A stretch of DNA of 24,805 nt from an uncultured Candidatus Melainabacteria bacterium (GCA_934692625.1 CAKUUC010000018.1:1-24805); one strand, 5' to 3'; numbered from the stretch's first letter, positions 13,323-20,901 are shown. Notes: generated by a model from the sequence alone, not told the origin. Numbers and translations are program-made.

Positions 13323-14323
13323 GATACGTATCTTTCTTCTTCTTTCAATTTTCTATTCATAAGTTTTGAAAGCAATTCTTGAGGGGTAATATCAGTATAA
13401 ACCGCTTCATAAATTGCGTTTGATACAGGAACTTCAATGCCTAATTTTTGAGCAAGTTCACAAATTGCTTTTGAGGTTTTGACACCTTCGGCAACAGACC
13501 CCAGTTCTGCCAAAATATCGTTGATTTTTTTACCTTTTGCAAGCATTGAACCTACAGTGTAATTTCTTGACATTGGAGAAGAACAAGTCGCAATCAAATC
13601 ACCCATGCCGGACAAACCGTACAAAGTTGAAGGATTTGCACCTAATTGAATACTTACACGAACGATTTCAGCCATCCCTCTTGTTAAAAGAGTACCGGAG
13701 CAATTATCACCCAAGCCCATTGTATGAGCAAAACCAGACGCAATCGCTATTACGTTTTTCAAACTTCCGCCAAGTTCAACACCAATTACATCAGTATTTG
13801 TATATAATCTGAATTTACTTGGAACATTTAATGCTTGTTGTACAAACTTTGCAGTTTCAAGATCTTCACAAGCAATACAAGCAGCCGTAGGTTTACCTTG
13901 TAAAACTTCTTTTGCCAGTGTCGGACCGGATAAAATAGCAAGTCTTTGATTTGGCAAAACATCTTTGATAACTTCTGACATTCTCATCAAAGACGGAAGC
14001 TCAATACCTTTTGAAGCATTAACCAAAATTTGGTCATCTTTTATGCCTGCTGCCTTTAAATGTTCGCAAACATCACGAGTACCAGAAGTTGCAATTACCG
14101 ACAAGATAATATCAGCACCCGCTATCGCTTCGCTAAGATTTGAAGTTACTTCAATTTTATCAGCAAGTTGTACTTCAAGAGGTTTTGAGCAGTGCTTATT
14201 TTCAAGCAAATCTTGAGATAAATCCTGTTCTCTGCCCCATACTGTAATATTTTCAAAATTATCGGTTAACAGCCACGCTAAAGTCAACCCCCAACATCCT
14301 GCTCCAAGAACTGTTAATTTCAT
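13319..14323 (-). CDS. gpsA: Glycerol-3-phosphate dehydrogenase [NAD(P)+]
   Basis: Makes sn-glycerol-3-phosphate from dihydroxyacetone phosphate for phospholipid synthesis. The 334 residues match the family. The N-terminal dinucleotide site is VLGAGCWGLTLAWLL (the family pattern GAGxWG, here with Cys), followed by VNASKGIEL, LSGPTLAKEV and the C-terminal catalytic region IGVELGGSLKNVIAIASGF, then GLSGMGDLIATCSSPMSRN. The Shine-Dalgarno AGGAGG overlaps the TAG stop of murQ, and its own stop overlaps the ricT start, so translation of the three genes is probably linked. Confidence 0.97.
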   Translation of the reverse strand: MKLTVLGAGCWGLTLAWLLTDNFENITVWGREQDLSQDLLENKHCSKPLEVQLADKIEVTSNLSEAIAGADIILSVIATSGTRDVCEHLKAAGIKDDQILVNASKGIELPSLMRMSEVIKDVLPNQRLAILSGPTLAKEVLQGKPTAACIACEDLETAKFVQQALNVPSKFRLYTNTDVIGVELGGSLKNVIAIASGFAHTMGLGDNCSGTLLTRGMAEIVRVSIQLGANPSTLYGLSGMGDLIATCSSPMSRNYTVGSMLAKGKKINDILAELGSVAEGVKTSKAICELAQKLGIEVPVSNAIYEAVYTDITPQELLSKLMNRKLKEEERYVS

Positions 14324-14338
14324 TATCTTTTTATCCTC

Positions 14339-15235
14339 CTAGGCTGTAACTTCTTCCGCTCTAATCAATTTGCGAAGAACTCCGCCATGTTTTCTTAATT
14401 CTAATCTTGCTGTTTCTGTATCTAGTTTCATTTTTATCATAATAATTGCAGTTTTGATTTCCCAGTTGCATTTTAATAAATTGGCAAGTGCCTCGCTGCA
14501 ATTTACTTCTGCAATTTGTGAAACTATTCTGATAGCTCTGTCTTTTAATTTTTCGTTAGATGCTTTCAAGTCAATCATAAAGTTTTCGTAAGTTTTACCT
14601 ATTTTTATCATTGAACCTGTAGAAAGCATATTCAAAATCATTTTTTGCGCTGTTCCGGCTTTTAATCTGCTTGAACCGGTAATAACTTCAGGTCCGACTT
14701 CTGCGCAAATCACGTGACCTGCTTCTTGCGCAATGCGACCTTGCGAATTACAAGTTACTGCAATTGTTGCACAACCGATTTCATCAGCCTTTTCAAGAAC
14801 TCCCAATAAATATTTAGGATTTCCGCTTGCTGAAATCACAACGCAAACGTCTTTACTTGTCAAAACTTCTGCATCTTTTTTACCGGCATCAAAATTGTCT
14901 TCAGCGCCTTCAACCGCAGTCAACAACGCACCTGCGCCGCCTGCAATAATACCTTGAACCATAGTTTTGTCTACGCTAAAAGTTGGCGGACATTCAGAAG
15001 CATCAAGAATACCTAATCTGCCAGATGTACCTGCTCCAAAATAGAATAATTTTCCGCCTTTTAGAAAGGCTTTTGCAATAGTATCAATAGCAGTTGCAAT
15101 ATTTGGTGCTTCATCAGCAACTACTTGGGCAACAATTTGATCTTCTTCATTCATTTTACGAACCATATCAATCGTAGATAATAAATCGATGTCTTTTGTG
15201 TTTTCGTTTCTGTACTCTGTAATTGCTTCTGTCAT
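14339..15235 (-). CDS. murQ: N-acetylmuramic acid 6-phosphate etherase
   Basis: Cleaves the lactyl ether of MurNAc-6-phosphate to GlcNAc-6-phosphate and D-lactate in cell-wall recycling. The 298 residues are of family length. The sugar isomerase fold shows FYFGAGTSGRLGILDASECPPTF (67-86) with catalytic Glu81, VEGAEDN with the second acidic residue (Glu112 by alignment to E. coli Glu114), then VVISASGNP and EVITGSSRLKAGTAQKMILNMLST. AGGAG precedes the start. No phosphotransferase importer (murP) or MurNAc kinase is adjacent, so the substrate supply is unknown. The 57-base gap to ribH and 15-base gap to gpsA fit one transcript. Confidence 0.96.
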   Translation of the reverse strand: MTEAITEYRNENTKDIDLLSTIDMVRKMNEEDQIVAQVVADEAPNIATAIDTIAKAFLKGGKLFYFGAGTSGRLGILDASECPPTFSVDKTMVQGIIAGGAGALLTAVEGAEDNFDAGKKDAEVLTSKDVCVVISASGNPKYLLGVLEKADEIGCATIAVTCNSQGRIAQEAGHVICAEVGPEVITGSSRLKAGTAQKMILNMLSTGSMIKIGKTYENFMIDLKASNEKLKDRAIRIVSQIAEVNCSEALANLLKCNWEIKTAIIMIKMKLDTETARLELRKHGGVLRKLIRAEEVTA

Positions 15236-15292
15236 ACCTAACTCCTTTACCTTTTATATAAACACTAACAAATTTGTCGTATTATCACCGGA

Positions 15293-15754
15293 TTATAACT
15301 TCATCAAATTAGACATCTCAATTGCTGTCCTTGCGGCATCAGAACCTTTGTTTCCTGCTTTTGTACCGGCTCTTTCAATTGCTTGTTCAATATTGTCAGT
15401 TGTCAAAACTCCAAAGATTACTGGAACTTGAGTTTGTAAACTAACTTGCGCCACACCTTTTGAAACTTCTGCTGAAACATAGTCAAAATGTGGGGTTGAA
15501 CCTTTTATAACCGCACCTAAAGTGATAATTGCATTATATTTACCGGTTTTTGCATATTTTAAAGCAGTTACAGGAATTTCGAACGCTCCGGGAACTTTTA
15601 CTACATCAATATTATCCAGATTTAGTCCATGTCTTTCCAATTCATCAATCGCACCTGATAACAATTTTGACCCGATAAAATCGTTAAATCTGGAAAGAAT
15701 AATACAAAATCTATCATTTTCTGCCGTTGTAAGATGTCCTTCTATAATTTTCAT
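15293..15754 (-). CDS. ribH: 6,7-dimethyl-8-ribityllumazine synthase
   Basis: Penultimate enzyme of riboflavin synthesis, condensing the ribityl-pyrimidine with a four-carbon phosphate; the family assembles into pentamers or icosahedral capsids. The 153 residues are typical. Motifs: SRFNDFIGSKLL, KVPGAFEIP (53-61), the phosphate/active-site segment GAVIKGSTPHFDYV with catalytic His89, and the C-terminal NKGSDAARTAIEM. AGGAG precedes the start. It is isolated from ribD (3218) and lies between ccdA and murQ in the minus-strand series. Confidence 0.97.
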   Translation of the reverse strand: MKIIEGHLTTAENDRFCIILSRFNDFIGSKLLSGAIDELERHGLNLDNIDVVKVPGAFEIPVTALKYAKTGKYNAIITLGAVIKGSTPHFDYVSAEVSKGVAQVSLQTQVPVIFGVLTTDNIEQAIERAGTKAGNKGSDAARTAIEMSNLMKL

Positions 15755-15807
15755 ATCCTGCCTTCTCCTTTACATATCCTATATGCAATATTTTACAATA
15801 TTCACGG

Positions 15808-16506
15808 TTAATTTACAATAACACCGCTAAAAATCTTATAAAAAATATATAAAGCAACAATAACGAGAAGTCCACCGCTAAATTTGAGTATACCTTCAGA
15901 AACTTTGTAAACATTTTTACCGGTTTTAAGTTTTGAGGTTAAAAAACCCGCGATAATGAGGATTAATCCTTGTCCTATTGAGAATAAGAACAACATAATA
16001 ACCGCTTGACTAACCTTTGCTGAAATCGATGCAAACCCCATAATACTAGCCAAAATTGGAGTAGAACACGGAGTTCCGATTAGTGCAAATACAGCACCCA
16101 ACAACAATGGGTATAAAATTTCATTATTAAAATTATTTTGTGGAATCTCTTTTATAATAACGGGCAATTCAAAATCAATAACTTCAAGAATTTTCAAACC
16201 CATTATTAAAATAATAGATGCAACAATCAATGTAAAATAAGGATTACCAACAAAAAGTTTGCCAGTAAACGCACAAATTCCGCCAATTACGGAGAATACT
16301 ATGCCACTACCGATTACAAAGATTATCATTTGCAACAAAGTTTTTAAAGGATTCTCTTTTGAATAACCGCCAACATAACCGATAATCAGCGGTAACATTG
16401 ATAGTGAGCACGGTGAAATTGACGAAATCAAACCACCTAAAAACGCGGCTCCAAATAAAATATAAATACTTGTTTGACTGTTAAAAAGTGCTGTAAGGTT
16501 TTCCAT
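15808..16506 (-). CDS. ccdA: CcdA-type membrane thiol-disulfide carrier
   Basis: Moves reducing equivalents from cytosolic thioredoxin across the membrane to periplasmic thiol proteins, for cytochrome c maturation or general disulphide reduction. The 232 residues form about six hydrophobic helices. The redox pair lies in helices 1 and 4: ISSISPCSLSMLP (C33) and ALIGTPCSTPIL (C147), both in the conserved CcdA/DsbD context. Its start overlaps the stop of the thioredoxin-like gene by one base (TAATG), so the two are tightly coupled and very likely partners. No cytochrome c biogenesis gene is nearby, so a general thiol-reducing role is more likely than a dedicated cytochrome role. Confidence 0.9.
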   Translation of the reverse strand: MENLTALFNSQTSIYILFGAAFLGGLISSISPCSLSMLPLIIGYVGGYSKENPLKTLLQMIIFVIGSGIVFSVIGGICAFTGKLFVGNPYFTLIVASIILIMGLKILEVIDFELPVIIKEIPQNNFNNEILYPLLLGAVFALIGTPCSTPILASIMGFASISAKVSQAVIMLFLFSIGQGLILIIAGFLTSKLKTGKNVYKVSEGILKFSGGLLVIVALYIFYKIFSGVIVN

Positions 16507-16895
16507 TAGTGGAGCTCCTTAATATATTTTTCCATTTGTTCTTTAGGTAACGCTGTTTCAATTCTTGACGATTGTGAACCGTCAGAATTTAGCATGATAA
16601 TTGTCGGAACCATTTGAACATTGTATTTTTTTATAAGTTTATTTTTCATATCATCACGACTATCAACAATTATTTCAGTATAAATAACTTCATCTTCATA
16701 TTGAGGCATAAGTTCTTTGAATACTTTTTCAACCTCTTTACACTCTGAACACATTGTAGAAGAAAATTTGATAATTTGAGGTTTACCACTTGCTAATGCG
16801 ATATCAGATGAACTTTTACTTTTTGTTATCCCGAAAAACGCAAGCACTGGCAAAATCAATATTGCTAAAATTGTAAAAAGTGATTTCTTATTCAT
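16506..16895 (-). CDS. Membrane-anchored thioredoxin-like protein
   Basis: 129 residues. A signal anchor (about 5-23, LFTILAILILPVLAFFGIT) is followed by a thioredoxin fold facing the periplasm. The active site is STMCSECKEVEKVF (C49-S-E-C52), and the cis-proline region is NVQMVPTIIMLNSDG (P97). The CxxC dipeptide Ser-Glu is unlike the common Gly-Pro or Gly-His. AGGAG lies before the start at 16895. Its stop overlaps the ccdA start by one base, so it is the likely acceptor of electrons from CcdA. The downstream client proteins are not known; the cysteine-rich prepilins in this window are one speculation. Confidence 0.88.
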   Translation of the reverse strand: MNKKSLFTILAILILPVLAFFGITKSKSSSDIALASGKPQIIKFSSTMCSECKEVEKVFKELMPQYEDEVIYTEIIVDSRDDMKNKLIKKYNVQMVPTIIMLNSDGSQSSRIETALPKEQMEKYIKELH

Positions 16896-16966
16896 TTTTC
16901 TCTCCTTTATCTAAACTTATACCATATTCTTTCAAACAAGTTAAGTTTTTGTATTCCCCAAGAGGA

Positions 16967-17641
16967 TTAGTTCTTAACACTGTACTCTTTTGAATATTGT
17001 TTTAATTGCTTTACAAATTCAGGATTTTTTCTGTTATTTATTGCAGTTTCAACTTGTGAGCGAATTTCTTTTTTTATTTTAGGGAACTCTGATTCTTGTT
17101 TTAGAGTAGGTTTGTGGTCAAAGGCTTCTATGCCGTGATAACATGCCCAAATTGGCGAAGTTCGTTTCGGATGGCTTTCATCCCAGTCTAAAGATTTTTG
17201 AAAAATATCTATGCTAAAATTCACATCTGTAACTTTTGACGACATGTAATTTATAGTATCTATCGCCAATAACGGGTATCCCGCAAGTTGAGACCTAGAA
17301 GTTTCATCATTGCACATCATGACATCTTCATAAGCCCTTAACTTTCCAATGTAATACCAAAGAACAGCTTTGTCTTTATCTGTTTTATATATGTGGTCAG
17401 CAAGTATCATATAGAATATCGGCGGGAATTTCTCCGGATATTTTTCTATGTATTTAACCAAATCATCTAATTCAATTGATGTCAAATTTGTATACAAAGA
17501 ATAAGCTTCTCCAAATTCCTTTTTTTGCAAAAGTTCAGCTATTCTTACCACTGAAGAAGCAGGTTTACTTGATATTTTTGAACCTCCACAAAATAACATT
17601 GTAAACATTAATAATGTTAATAAAATTTTCTTTTTTGACAT
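16967..17641 (-). CDS. Exported protein of unknown function (224 aa)
   Basis: Not assigned. A signal peptide (MSKKKILLTLLMFTMLFCGG) is followed by a soluble helical domain. Cys18 is in a lipobox-like place, but the residue before it is Phe, so a lipoprotein is uncertain. Blocks such as FPPIFYMILADHIYKTDKDK, AVLWYYIGKLRAYEDVMMC and LDWDESHPKRTSPIW recall scattered hypothetical exported proteins with TPR-like helices (from memory, unverified). The ribosome-binding site overlaps the stop codon of the 17652 gene, with a 10-base gap, so it is in the rnpA-led transcript. The thioredoxin-like gene follows after 71 bases. Confidence 0.7.
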   Translation of the reverse strand: MSKKKILLTLLMFTMLFCGGSKISSKPASSVVRIAELLQKKEFGEAYSLYTNLTSIELDDLVKYIEKYPEKFPPIFYMILADHIYKTDKDKAVLWYYIGKLRAYEDVMMCNDETSRSQLAGYPLLAIDTINYMSSKVTDVNFSIDIFQKSLDWDESHPKRTSPIWACYHGIEAFDHKPTLKQESEFPKIKKEIRSQVETAINNRKNPEFVKQLKQYSKEYSVKN

Positions 17642-17651
17642 TTGTTTTCTC

Positions 17652-18188
17652 CTATCCTTTTATTGCACCCCACGCTTTAACATCGCCTCGTTCATACCTA
17701 ATCAAATAATATCCGCCTTTTTCTTCGTCATTTACATATTCCATTGAGGCTTCCTGATAAATATCTTGATCCGGATTGACCGGCGGCATACCTTCTTTTG
17801 CTCGTTTTTTATTTGTTTTCGCTATTTCTTTTTCTTCTTTTTTCTGTTTCTTTAAAGATTTATTATCATGAACCTGAGTTTCGTCAGAAGTTTCTATTTT
17901 TACGCTAATCACAGGAATAAGCGCAATTGCAACTTTTGATTGAATAAGTATTAAAAAATCTTTTTCATCAGTCAAAGCAAGTTCGTAATGACCTGCAGGT
18001 ATTACATGCCCCAAACCATCAGTAATTTCGTCAACAATAGACAAGGTAGGATATGAAGACTCTCGCAAACCGTATCGATAAATTGAATCAGTACCAAACA
18101 GAAGCCCAGAAGTTTCTTGCGGCGCTTGAGGATATGCACGCGTTTCAGAATGCATCATTATGTTATCAACATAAACACCTTCGAGCAT
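17652..18188 (-). CDS. Unknown protein between rnpA and the exported protein (178 aa)
   Basis: Not recognised. There is no signal peptide. The N-terminal part (about 1-100) looks like a beta-rich domain (SYPTLSIVDEITDGLGHVIP, then GHYELALTDEKDFLILIQSK). Residues 108-130 form a very lysine/glutamate-rich helix (NKSLKKQKKEEKEIAKTNKK), and a short C-terminal part (GGYYLIRYERGDVKAWGAIK) closes the protein. The start codon is directly adjacent to the rnpA stop (no gap), and no separate Shine-Dalgarno site is obvious, so it depends on readthrough or coupling from rnpA. In many bacteria this position is taken by yidD or yidC; this protein resembles neither. Confidence 0.7.
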   Translation of the reverse strand: MLEGVYVDNIMMHSETRAYPQAPQETSGLLFGTDSIYRYGLRESSYPTLSIVDEITDGLGHVIPAGHYELALTDEKDFLILIQSKVAIALIPVISVKIETSDETQVHDNKSLKKQKKEEKEIAKTNKKRAKEGMPPVNPDQDIYQEASMEYVNDEEKGGYYLIRYERGDVKAWGAIKG

Positions 18189-18539
18189 TTAAACCCTTTC
18201 CAAAAGTTTTTCAACATGACTTTTAATATAGTTAAAATCCTTGCCTAGGGCTCTGGTTGAACCAACAAAAATCAAGGACAAATGAGTTTGTGAATTGCCC
18301 AATCGACTATCTTTTAATAATAGTCTGTAACTTTCACGCATTAAACGTTTCAAGCGATTTCTTCTGACCGCTCTTTTGTGAACCTTTTTACTTACAACAA
18401 AACCAACCTTAGTCGGCACTTCTTCTGTTTTCTTAATCCCCGCAAACAAAGTTACTCCGCCCGAATGGGTGGAGTTCTTAACTTTATACGTGGCTTTGAA
18501 AGCCGAACGTTTTTTCAACCTGTACTGTCTTGGTAACAT
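18189..18539 (-). CDS. rnpA: Ribonuclease P protein component
   Basis: Protein subunit of RNase P, which trims the 5' ends of tRNAs. The 116 residues are family-sized. It starts MLPRQYRLKKRSAFKATYK and carries the RNR signature HKRAVRRNRLKRLMRESYR, preceded by VGFVVSKKV. The frame extends to a GTG at 18545, but the ribosome-binding site GAGGTGA is correctly spaced (about 5 bases) only for the ATG at 18539, and the family normally begins MLP. It follows rpmH by 58 bases, a highly conserved pair. A small perfect hairpin (GCTAT/ATAGC, 18571-18583) lies in the gap. Confidence 0.96.
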   Translation of the reverse strand: MLPRQYRLKKRSAFKATYKVKNSTHSGGVTLFAGIKKTEEVPTKVGFVVSKKVHKRAVRRNRLKRLMRESYRLLLKDSRLGNSQTHLSLIFVGSTRALGKDFNYIKSHVEKLLERV

Positions 18540-18597
18540 TGTCACCTCAAATAAAATGTGCGACCTTAATGCTATAAAATAGCAAACTTACACAAAA

Positions 18598-18750
18598 TTA
18601 AGCACGGTTTTTAGCAGTGATAGCAACTTTATGACGACCACGAGCTCTACGTCTGTTGATAACTTCTCTACCGCCCGGAGTTGACATTCTTGCTCTGAAT
18701 CCGCTTACGTTTTGTCTTTTTCTTTTAGTTCCTTCTAGTGTACGTCTCAT
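18598..18750 (-). CDS. rpmH: Ribosomal protein L34
   Basis: Large-subunit protein L34, 50 residues, found by reading the minus strand. It starts MRRTLEGTKRKRQNVSGFRA and ends with the conserved INRRRARGRHKVAITAKNRA; RMSTPGGREV is the usual RM-T-GR- segment. AAGGAA lies about 10 bases upstream. It heads the minus-strand gene series with rnpA next. No dnaA gene or DnaA boxes lie upstream, so the classic rpmH-dnaA origin arrangement is absent here. Confidence 0.97.
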   Translation of the reverse strand: MRRTLEGTKRKRQNVSGFRARMSTPGGREVINRRRARGRHKVAITAKNRA

Positions 18751-18790
18751 TTTTTTATTTCCTTTTACTATTTATTGTCGTATAATAAAA

Positions 18791-18819
18791 ATGTTATAGT
18801 AAAAAAACTAATTAGTCAA
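18791..18819 (-). promoter_or_regulatory. Promoter of the rpmH-rnpA series
   Basis: On the minus strand TTGACT (18814-18819) and TAACAT (18791-18796) are separated by 17 bases; TATAAC two bases further upstream (15-base spacer) is an alternative -10. The leader is about 35 bases. This short region also has to hold the proC promoter on the other strand, for which TATAAT (18781-18786) is a candidate -10. Confidence 0.45.
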
Positions 18820-18847
18820 CAAATAAGAAAGGAAATGGTTAAATATT

Positions 18848-19654
18848 ATGAAGTTAAATATCGGATTTATCGGTTGTGGAAAAATGGCAAGTGCAATAAT
18901 AAATGGTGTTTTGAACTCAAAAAATAAAGATTTATATAATATTAAGGGAGCAGAAATTAATGACGAAGTTGCAACTTCAGCTTCAAAAAGATTAGGAATA
19001 GAAGTTACTTCAAACAGTAAAGATTTGGTTAAAGCGTCTGATATTATATTTATTGCAACAAAACCAAACAATGTAGCCGATGTTTTAGAAAACATTAAAA
19101 ATGAAGTTACAAAAGACAAATTGATTGTTTCTATCGCGGCAGGTGTTTGCACATCAAAAATAGAAAACATTCTAAAAAACACAAGAGTTGTGAGAATTAT
19201 GCCAAACACTCCAGCCTTGGTAAATCTAGGCATGTTTGGGATTTGTGAAGGTTCTTTGGCTACAGATGAAGATGTTGTTCAAGTTGAAAATATTTTGAAC
19301 GCACTAGGTAAATGCATTAAGGTTGAAGAAAATCAAATGGATATAGTAACCGCTATTTCAGGTTCCGGACCGGCATTTTTCTATCAGGTAATTGAAGATA
19401 TGGCAAGAGCAGGTGAGAAATTAGGTTTAGATTACGAAAAATCTTTGACGTTGGCTACTCAAACAGCATTAGGCTCGGCTCAAATGGTGTTCGAACGTGG
19501 TGAAACACCTGTACAAACATTGATTGATAACGTTGCAACAAAAGGCGGTTGCACGTTTGTTGGAATTTCTGAAATGAAAGAGCAAAATTCTACAAAACTT
19601 TTCTATGACGTAATCGACAAAACCGCTCAAAAGGCAAATGCGTTGGGTAAATAA
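18848..19654 (+). CDS. proC: Pyrroline-5-carboxylate reductase
   Basis: Last step of proline synthesis, reducing pyrroline-5-carboxylate with NAD(P)H. The 268 residues are normal. Motifs: the N-terminal nucleotide site IGFIGCGKMASAIING, ATKPNNV, RIMPNTPALVNLGMF, the AISGSGPAFFYQVIEDMA segment and the dimer/active-site helix ALGSAQMVFERGETPVQTLI. The segment normally reading SPGGTT is TKGGCT (VATKGGCTFVGI), a variant that keeps the GG. GGAAATGG upstream serves as a weak ribosome-binding site. It diverges from rpmH and is followed by an inverted repeat that may terminate it. Confidence 0.96.
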   Translation: MKLNIGFIGCGKMASAIINGVLNSKNKDLYNIKGAEINDEVATSASKRLGIEVTSNSKDLVKASDIIFIATKPNNVADVLENIKNEVTKDKLIVSIAAGVCTSKIENILKNTRVVRIMPNTPALVNLGMFGICEGSLATDEDVVQVENILNALGKCIKVEENQMDIVTAISGSGPAFFYQVIEDMARAGEKLGLDYEKSLTLATQTALGSAQMVFERGETPVQTLIDNVATKGGCTFVGISEMKEQNSTKLFYDVIDKTAQKANALGK

Positions 19655-19674
19655 TTGTAAAATATTGTAAACTG

Positions 19675-19713
19675 AAGGTCGTGAGGGTAGCAAAATCATA
19701 TCTTGACGACCTT
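19675..19713 (+). terminator. Possible proC terminator
   Basis: AAGGTCGT (19675-19682) pairs perfectly with ACGACCTT (19706-19713), followed by TATATTTG. The 23-base loop and weak T-tract make it a poor intrinsic terminator; a regulatory structure in front of the 19752 gene is equally possible. Confidence 0.4.
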
Positions 19714-19751
19714 TATATTTGTCGAAAAAACAATTAATAGGAGAATTTTAA

Positions 19752-20102
19752 ATGATTACAACAAATTATTCAACAAATAACCAACCGACTTTTGGCTCTT
19801 TTAGGTTACACGCCAGTGCTAAAGACATATTGTCTAAGAAATTAAAAACACCTGAATTATTAGACAGTTTTAATAAACTGGTGACTAAAGCCGATGACCT
19901 TAAAAGAGATATTAATGTTTCAAATAATGGCTCAAGGTTAAGTGCTAATGTCGGTGATGGAATTTGGAAAACTCAAGGCTTTTTCCAAAAACCGTTAGCC
20001 TTTTTAGAAAAAATGATAAAAAGAGCAGATGAAGTTGAAAAGAAAGAAGCCTTTAAAAATTCAGTAAAAGATGCACTTGATCGAGCAGATGTGCTGATTT
20101 GA
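19752..20102 (+). CDS. Small FG-motif protein, paralogue A (116 aa)
   Basis: Unknown family. It starts MITTNYSTNNQPTFGSF and is helical and basic afterwards, with KTPELLDSFNKLVTKADDLK near 35-54 and IWKTQGFFQKPLAFLEKMIK near 72-91. The next gene codes for a paralogue with the same plan: MITNYS start, P-[TS]-F-G-x-F at 12-17, [DK]IL-KK, and the FxxPxxFLxxxxKxAD block. There is no hydrophobic signal, so any export would need another route. AGGAG lies about 8 bases before the start. A 34-base gap to the paralogue suggests one transcript. The N-terminal phenylalanine-glycine motif also appears in the otherwise unrelated protein at 7451. Confidence 0.7.
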   Translation: MITTNYSTNNQPTFGSFRLHASAKDILSKKLKTPELLDSFNKLVTKADDLKRDINVSNNGSRLSANVGDGIWKTQGFFQKPLAFLEKMIKRADEVEKKEAFKNSVKDALDRADVLI

Positions 20103-20136
20103 TAAGTAACAACAAACAATAAGAAGGTGAAAGAGA

Positions 20137-20481
20137 ATGATTACTAATTATTCAGTAAATAAATCTAATCCAAGTTTTGGAACTTTTTTCTTCTTAGGAA
20201 ATTCAGATAAAATTCTGAAAAAATACGGACCAAAAACTATTAAAAAATTTGAAAAATTAAATGCTCAAGAAAACAAATACCTCAGAAGTATTGAGATTGA
20301 CCATGATGGTGGCGCATTTATTGCAAATTATTATGGTCATTGGGTAAGGCAGAAAATTTTTCAAACACCGATTATGTTCTTGAAAAGTGTTATGAAAAAA
20401 GCAGACACAGAAGGCATAAAAGAAGAAATCAAAAAACTTGAAATAGCAAACCAAAAATTGAAAGAATTTAAAAACTACTAA
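20137..20481 (+). CDS. Small FG-motif protein, paralogue B (114 aa)
   Basis: Unknown family, paralogue of the preceding gene. It begins MITNYSVNKSNPSFGTF, continues with a basic segment SDKILKKYGPKTIKKFEKLN, and keeps the core block HWVRQKIFQTPIMFLKSVMK, matching IWKTQGFFQKPLAFLEKMIK in the neighbour. The last 25 residues are a charged helix (KEEIKKLEIANQKLKEF), possibly a coiled coil. The ribosome-binding site AAGGTGA lies about 8 bases upstream. A terminator follows within five bases of the stop. The pair looks like a local gene duplication that has since diverged strongly. Confidence 0.7.
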   Translation: MITNYSVNKSNPSFGTFFFLGNSDKILKKYGPKTIKKFEKLNAQENKYLRSIEIDHDGGAFIANYYGHWVRQKIFQTPIMFLKSVMKKADTEGIKEEIKKLEIANQKLKEFKNY

Positions 20482-20484
20482 AAA

Positions 20485-20507
20485 AAAGACCGCTAAATGC
20501 GGTCTTT
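20485..20507. terminator. Terminator after the FG-motif pair, probably bidirectional
   Basis: AAAGACCGC/GCGGTCTTT with a 5-base loop starts four bases after the stop codon. The T-run is stronger on the minus strand (seven T), so it can also end the convergent 58-residue gene. Confidence 0.8.
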
Positions 20508-20577
20508 ATAATTATAATTCCTAAATTCCTTAATATGTTTTCCTTGTTTTTCCTAAAATTCCAACGATTATCGTTTT

Positions 20578-20754
20578 TTATGCTATAAAATTAGTTCCAA
20601 ATCTGTTAGCGCCGTGGAAGAAAGATTGTTTCATCATTTGAGATAATGTTTTCTTTACGACTCTTTTTTCGTTTAAGTCAACTTCTTTAAGTGCTTTTGA
20701 TGTGTCTTTATAAGCAGATGAAACTGCATCAGAAAATAATAGCATTGTAGCCAT
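20578..20754 (-). CDS. Small unknown protein (58 aa), divergent from the sigma-28 gene
   Basis: A short gene read on the minus strand: MATMLLFSDAVSSAYKDTSK, a mixed-charge helix (ALKEVDLNEKRVVKKTL), then MMKQSFFHGANRFGTNFIA at the C-terminus. AGAGG lies about 10 bases before the start at 20754. There is no signal peptide. The C-terminal NRFGTNF has a phenylalanine-glycine element reminiscent of the neighbouring FG-motif proteins, but at the other end, so any relation is doubtful. It is divergent from the 20964 gene (209 bases between starts) and convergent with the FG pair. Composition, ribosome-binding site and length make a real gene likely. Confidence 0.6.
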   Translation of the reverse strand: MATMLLFSDAVSSAYKDTSKALKEVDLNEKRVVKKTLSQMMKQSFFHGANRFGTNFIA

Positions 20755-20901
20755 ATCTTTTGTCCTCTCTTTATCTTATTTATTTCTTTTTCTTTATTTA
20801 ACTCTTACATATATATAAAAACATCACTTAAAAAATTATTGACTTTTTATATTCAATTTATATCACTTTTGTTACATAAGTTTACAATTAAACAAAAATA
20901 T

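Noticed and set aside
13537..13812. Plus-strand frames inside gpsA, murQ and tsf
   Set aside because: They lie opposite well-supported conserved genes, have no ribosome-binding sites and no familiar protein features.
18598..18847. Replication origin beside rpmH
   Set aside because: rpmH often neighbours dnaA and the origin, but no dnaA gene, DnaA boxes or AT-rich unwinding repeats are seen; proC is the divergent neighbour.
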